Shown piece after piece: positions 62,388-64,000 of a stretch of 64,000 bases of DNA. The position numbers were made by a program, and so were the translations under genes. The notes under the pieces are model-generated. The model ran no database searches and was not told the DNA's origin. It was given only the letters and a program-made list of their open reading frames with translations. Position 1 is the stretch's first letter, and the number at the start of each line of letters is the position of its first letter. Origin of the DNA: Acholoe squamosa. Lineage: Eukaryota > Annelida > Polychaeta > Phyllodocida > Polynoidae. The stretch is from assembly GCA_949317995.1 (NCBI GenBank), contig OX439037.1:51928080-51992079 (forward strand). The letters are read 5' to 3'.

Positions 62388-62715
62388 TAAGGGAGTGATC
62401 GTTTTTTTAACAACAGGGGGGGGGGCTGGTGGGTTTGAGGGGGGGGGTAAGAATTTTTTCAACCCCTTGACTGGGGGGTCAGAATTTTTTCAATCCCTCA
62501 GATGTCGGGGGTCAAAATAATTTCACCTGTTTTCAGTGGAAAACCCTGTGTGTTACTATAGGTTAAAAGGCCATGTTTGCACGTGATTTTCGCCCCTTAA
62601 GGGGGGGTCAAAAATATATTTTTTACCCTTGAGAGGGGGGATTGAAATTTTTTTTCGCACATCCATGCGCAAACCCACCAGCCCCCTCTGTTGTTAAAAA
62701 ATTACCACTCCCTAA
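62388..62715. mobile_element. G-run MITE with TAA target site, complete
   Basis: TAA (62388-62390) then GGGAGTGATCG with 'aacaacaggggg' and 'ggctggtgggtttg'; the right end is the inverted counterpart ending CACTCCC, then TAA (62713-62715). TIRs are about 45 bp with few mismatches, the core about 322 bp. TAA duplication with GGG ends suits PIF/Harbinger (Tourist-like) MITEs; this is inference. No transposase. Confidence 0.7.
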
Positions 62716-64000
62716 AATCTCTCACTTTTTCATAGAATTATGAGGTATAACAGGGGAAATAACAAAGAGAGCTCAAATTACTGGTACCTGTTAATTTTGA
62801 AAGTGAATCAGCAAGGAATGACGCAATCAGCATTGTAGTCCTAGCTCTGACTTATGCTAGATCTAATACCAGTAATTTGGGGAATAGACTTGTTTATTAA
62901 AGTATATAGACTTGTTTATTAAAGTATATTCAACTACTCTTCAATAGGGTTACAGGTTCGAGGTTATCTTATAATTAGTAAAACACCTTGGGTTGACCAT
63001 AGAGTTTGTCACCACTGTTGACCTCAAACCAGTGCCCCTACATGGGTGCCGAGAATATTGTGCGTGTTGCTGTGTCGGATTTTACAGATAGGCCTGTGAC
63101 GCTGTGTCCTTTTTTATCCAATGCATTATGCTCCCTTCCCCTGTATCAATCGGATTTTAAAAGTGGTGTGTCATATGTGTTGGATTTAAACCCCACTGTG
63201 TCACATGTGTCGGATTTTACCCATGTAGGGCACAAAACATGTTGATTTGAGTTGGGTAAGTACAACATTGACAATGTCAATGGGTACTGTTATACTGGCC
63301 ACCCTCAAACCCACCACCCCCTGTTGATAAATAATGACCATTAAAAATATAGTGGCACTACCTTGTAGTATATACCAGTAATCATAACTTCCTTTGGCTT
63401 TGTCCCAAGAGTAGACTTAGTCTGACTATATAGTTAAAGCCCAACTATCACAATATGAGTATCAGTACTGATAAACTTGATCATGTTGATGAATGACAGT
63501 ATAAATCTAGTCTATACTTTTATAGACTAGTAAAGCCTACCGTGATTTATATATTAAATTAGGCTATGACTCGTAGTACTAGTAGTAGAAGTAAGACTAG
63601 CCTTAATTTTAGGCTTAAAGTTTGGGCTTTTAATGTGACTATACATGGGTGCTCAAAATTTTCAGGATGTCACACGTCACTTTTTAGGAAGGATGGGAGC
63701 GTCACTCTGTCACTTTTTATGTATATGCCAATGTACTGGGAACCTTTGAAATTGTTGCTGTCCGTCATTTTCTTAAACCCCTGCGTCACGACTGTCACTT
63801 TTTAAAACCCCTCCGTCACAAGCGTCAAGACCGTCACTTTTTACCGATCATTGGGACCCATGTATAGGCAAAACTGAATATCAAAACTTCATGAGATCAA
63901 TATCGGGGTACCGGTAATCAGAAAATAGATTTGCGCCTTTGCTAACGCCAATAACGGCTTTGGTCACTCATTCTAGATATCTAGAGAGTCGAGAACAAAG
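62716..64000. other. Right end of window, short repeats only
   Basis: Contains a decayed G-run MITE end near 63303-63345 ('caaacccaccaccccctgtt'), 'gtgtcggattttac' repeats at 63072-63225 and 'cgtcactttttaaaacccc' repeats at 63670-63845. No gene recognised. Confidence 0.45.

Overview
The window is animal nuclear DNA. It holds two protein-coding genes split by GT-AG introns, separated and invaded by a dense, varied set of transposable elements and tandem repeats. There is no sign of prokaryotic gene organisation. Gene content, intron structure, a Ngaro-type tyrosine-recombinase retrotransposon and an envelope-bearing Gypsy-like element fit a marine invertebrate, perhaps a non-vertebrate deuterostome. 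The species cannot be fixed from sequence alone.

Host genes. On the + strand, 13 coding exons between 10360 and 28889 encode the kinetochore protein NDC80/HEC1, with its 3' UTR running to about 29850. The extreme N-terminus lies upstream and was not found. On the - strand, seven coding exons from 58714 down to 52369 encode a complete 357-residue cathepsin L-type cysteine protease with signal peptide, I29 propeptide and Cys/His/Asn catalytic residues. The exon phases of both genes close exactly. They are unrelated in function and face each other across a transposon-filled interval of about 23 kb.

Layout. 1-1165: truncated Ngaro-like gag on the - strand running off the window. 1335-2294: TIR element carrying a GC-rich minisatellite. 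2359-6957: large inverted duplication with arms of about 1.1 kb and a 2.4 kb spacer. 6918-10265: TIR elements and several tandem-repeat arrays. 10360-29850: NDC80. Its introns hold a SINE-like repeat, a deleted Gypsy element, a 5'-truncated LINE that itself carries a TIR element, and a 2.3 kb tandem array with two more TIR elements. 30381-35739: a structurally complete Ngaro retrotransposon (gag, RT-RNase H, tyrosine recombinase, split direct repeats). 36777-38710: a piggyBac-like MITE and a duplicated segment full of short hairpins. 38660-48260: a decayed Gypsy/errantivirus-like element on the - strand (gag, protease, RT, part of RNase H and integrase, env-like ORFs). 48.3-52.3 kb: mostly non-coding. 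52369-58744: cathepsin L. 58.7-64 kb: upstream DNA with MITEs.

Most notable: in the Ngaro element gag and RT-RNase H share one frame broken only by a single TGA, and the element keeps a perfect circle-type B1A2 junction. A short TIR family shows TA target duplications that can be read directly from four internal empty-site controls.
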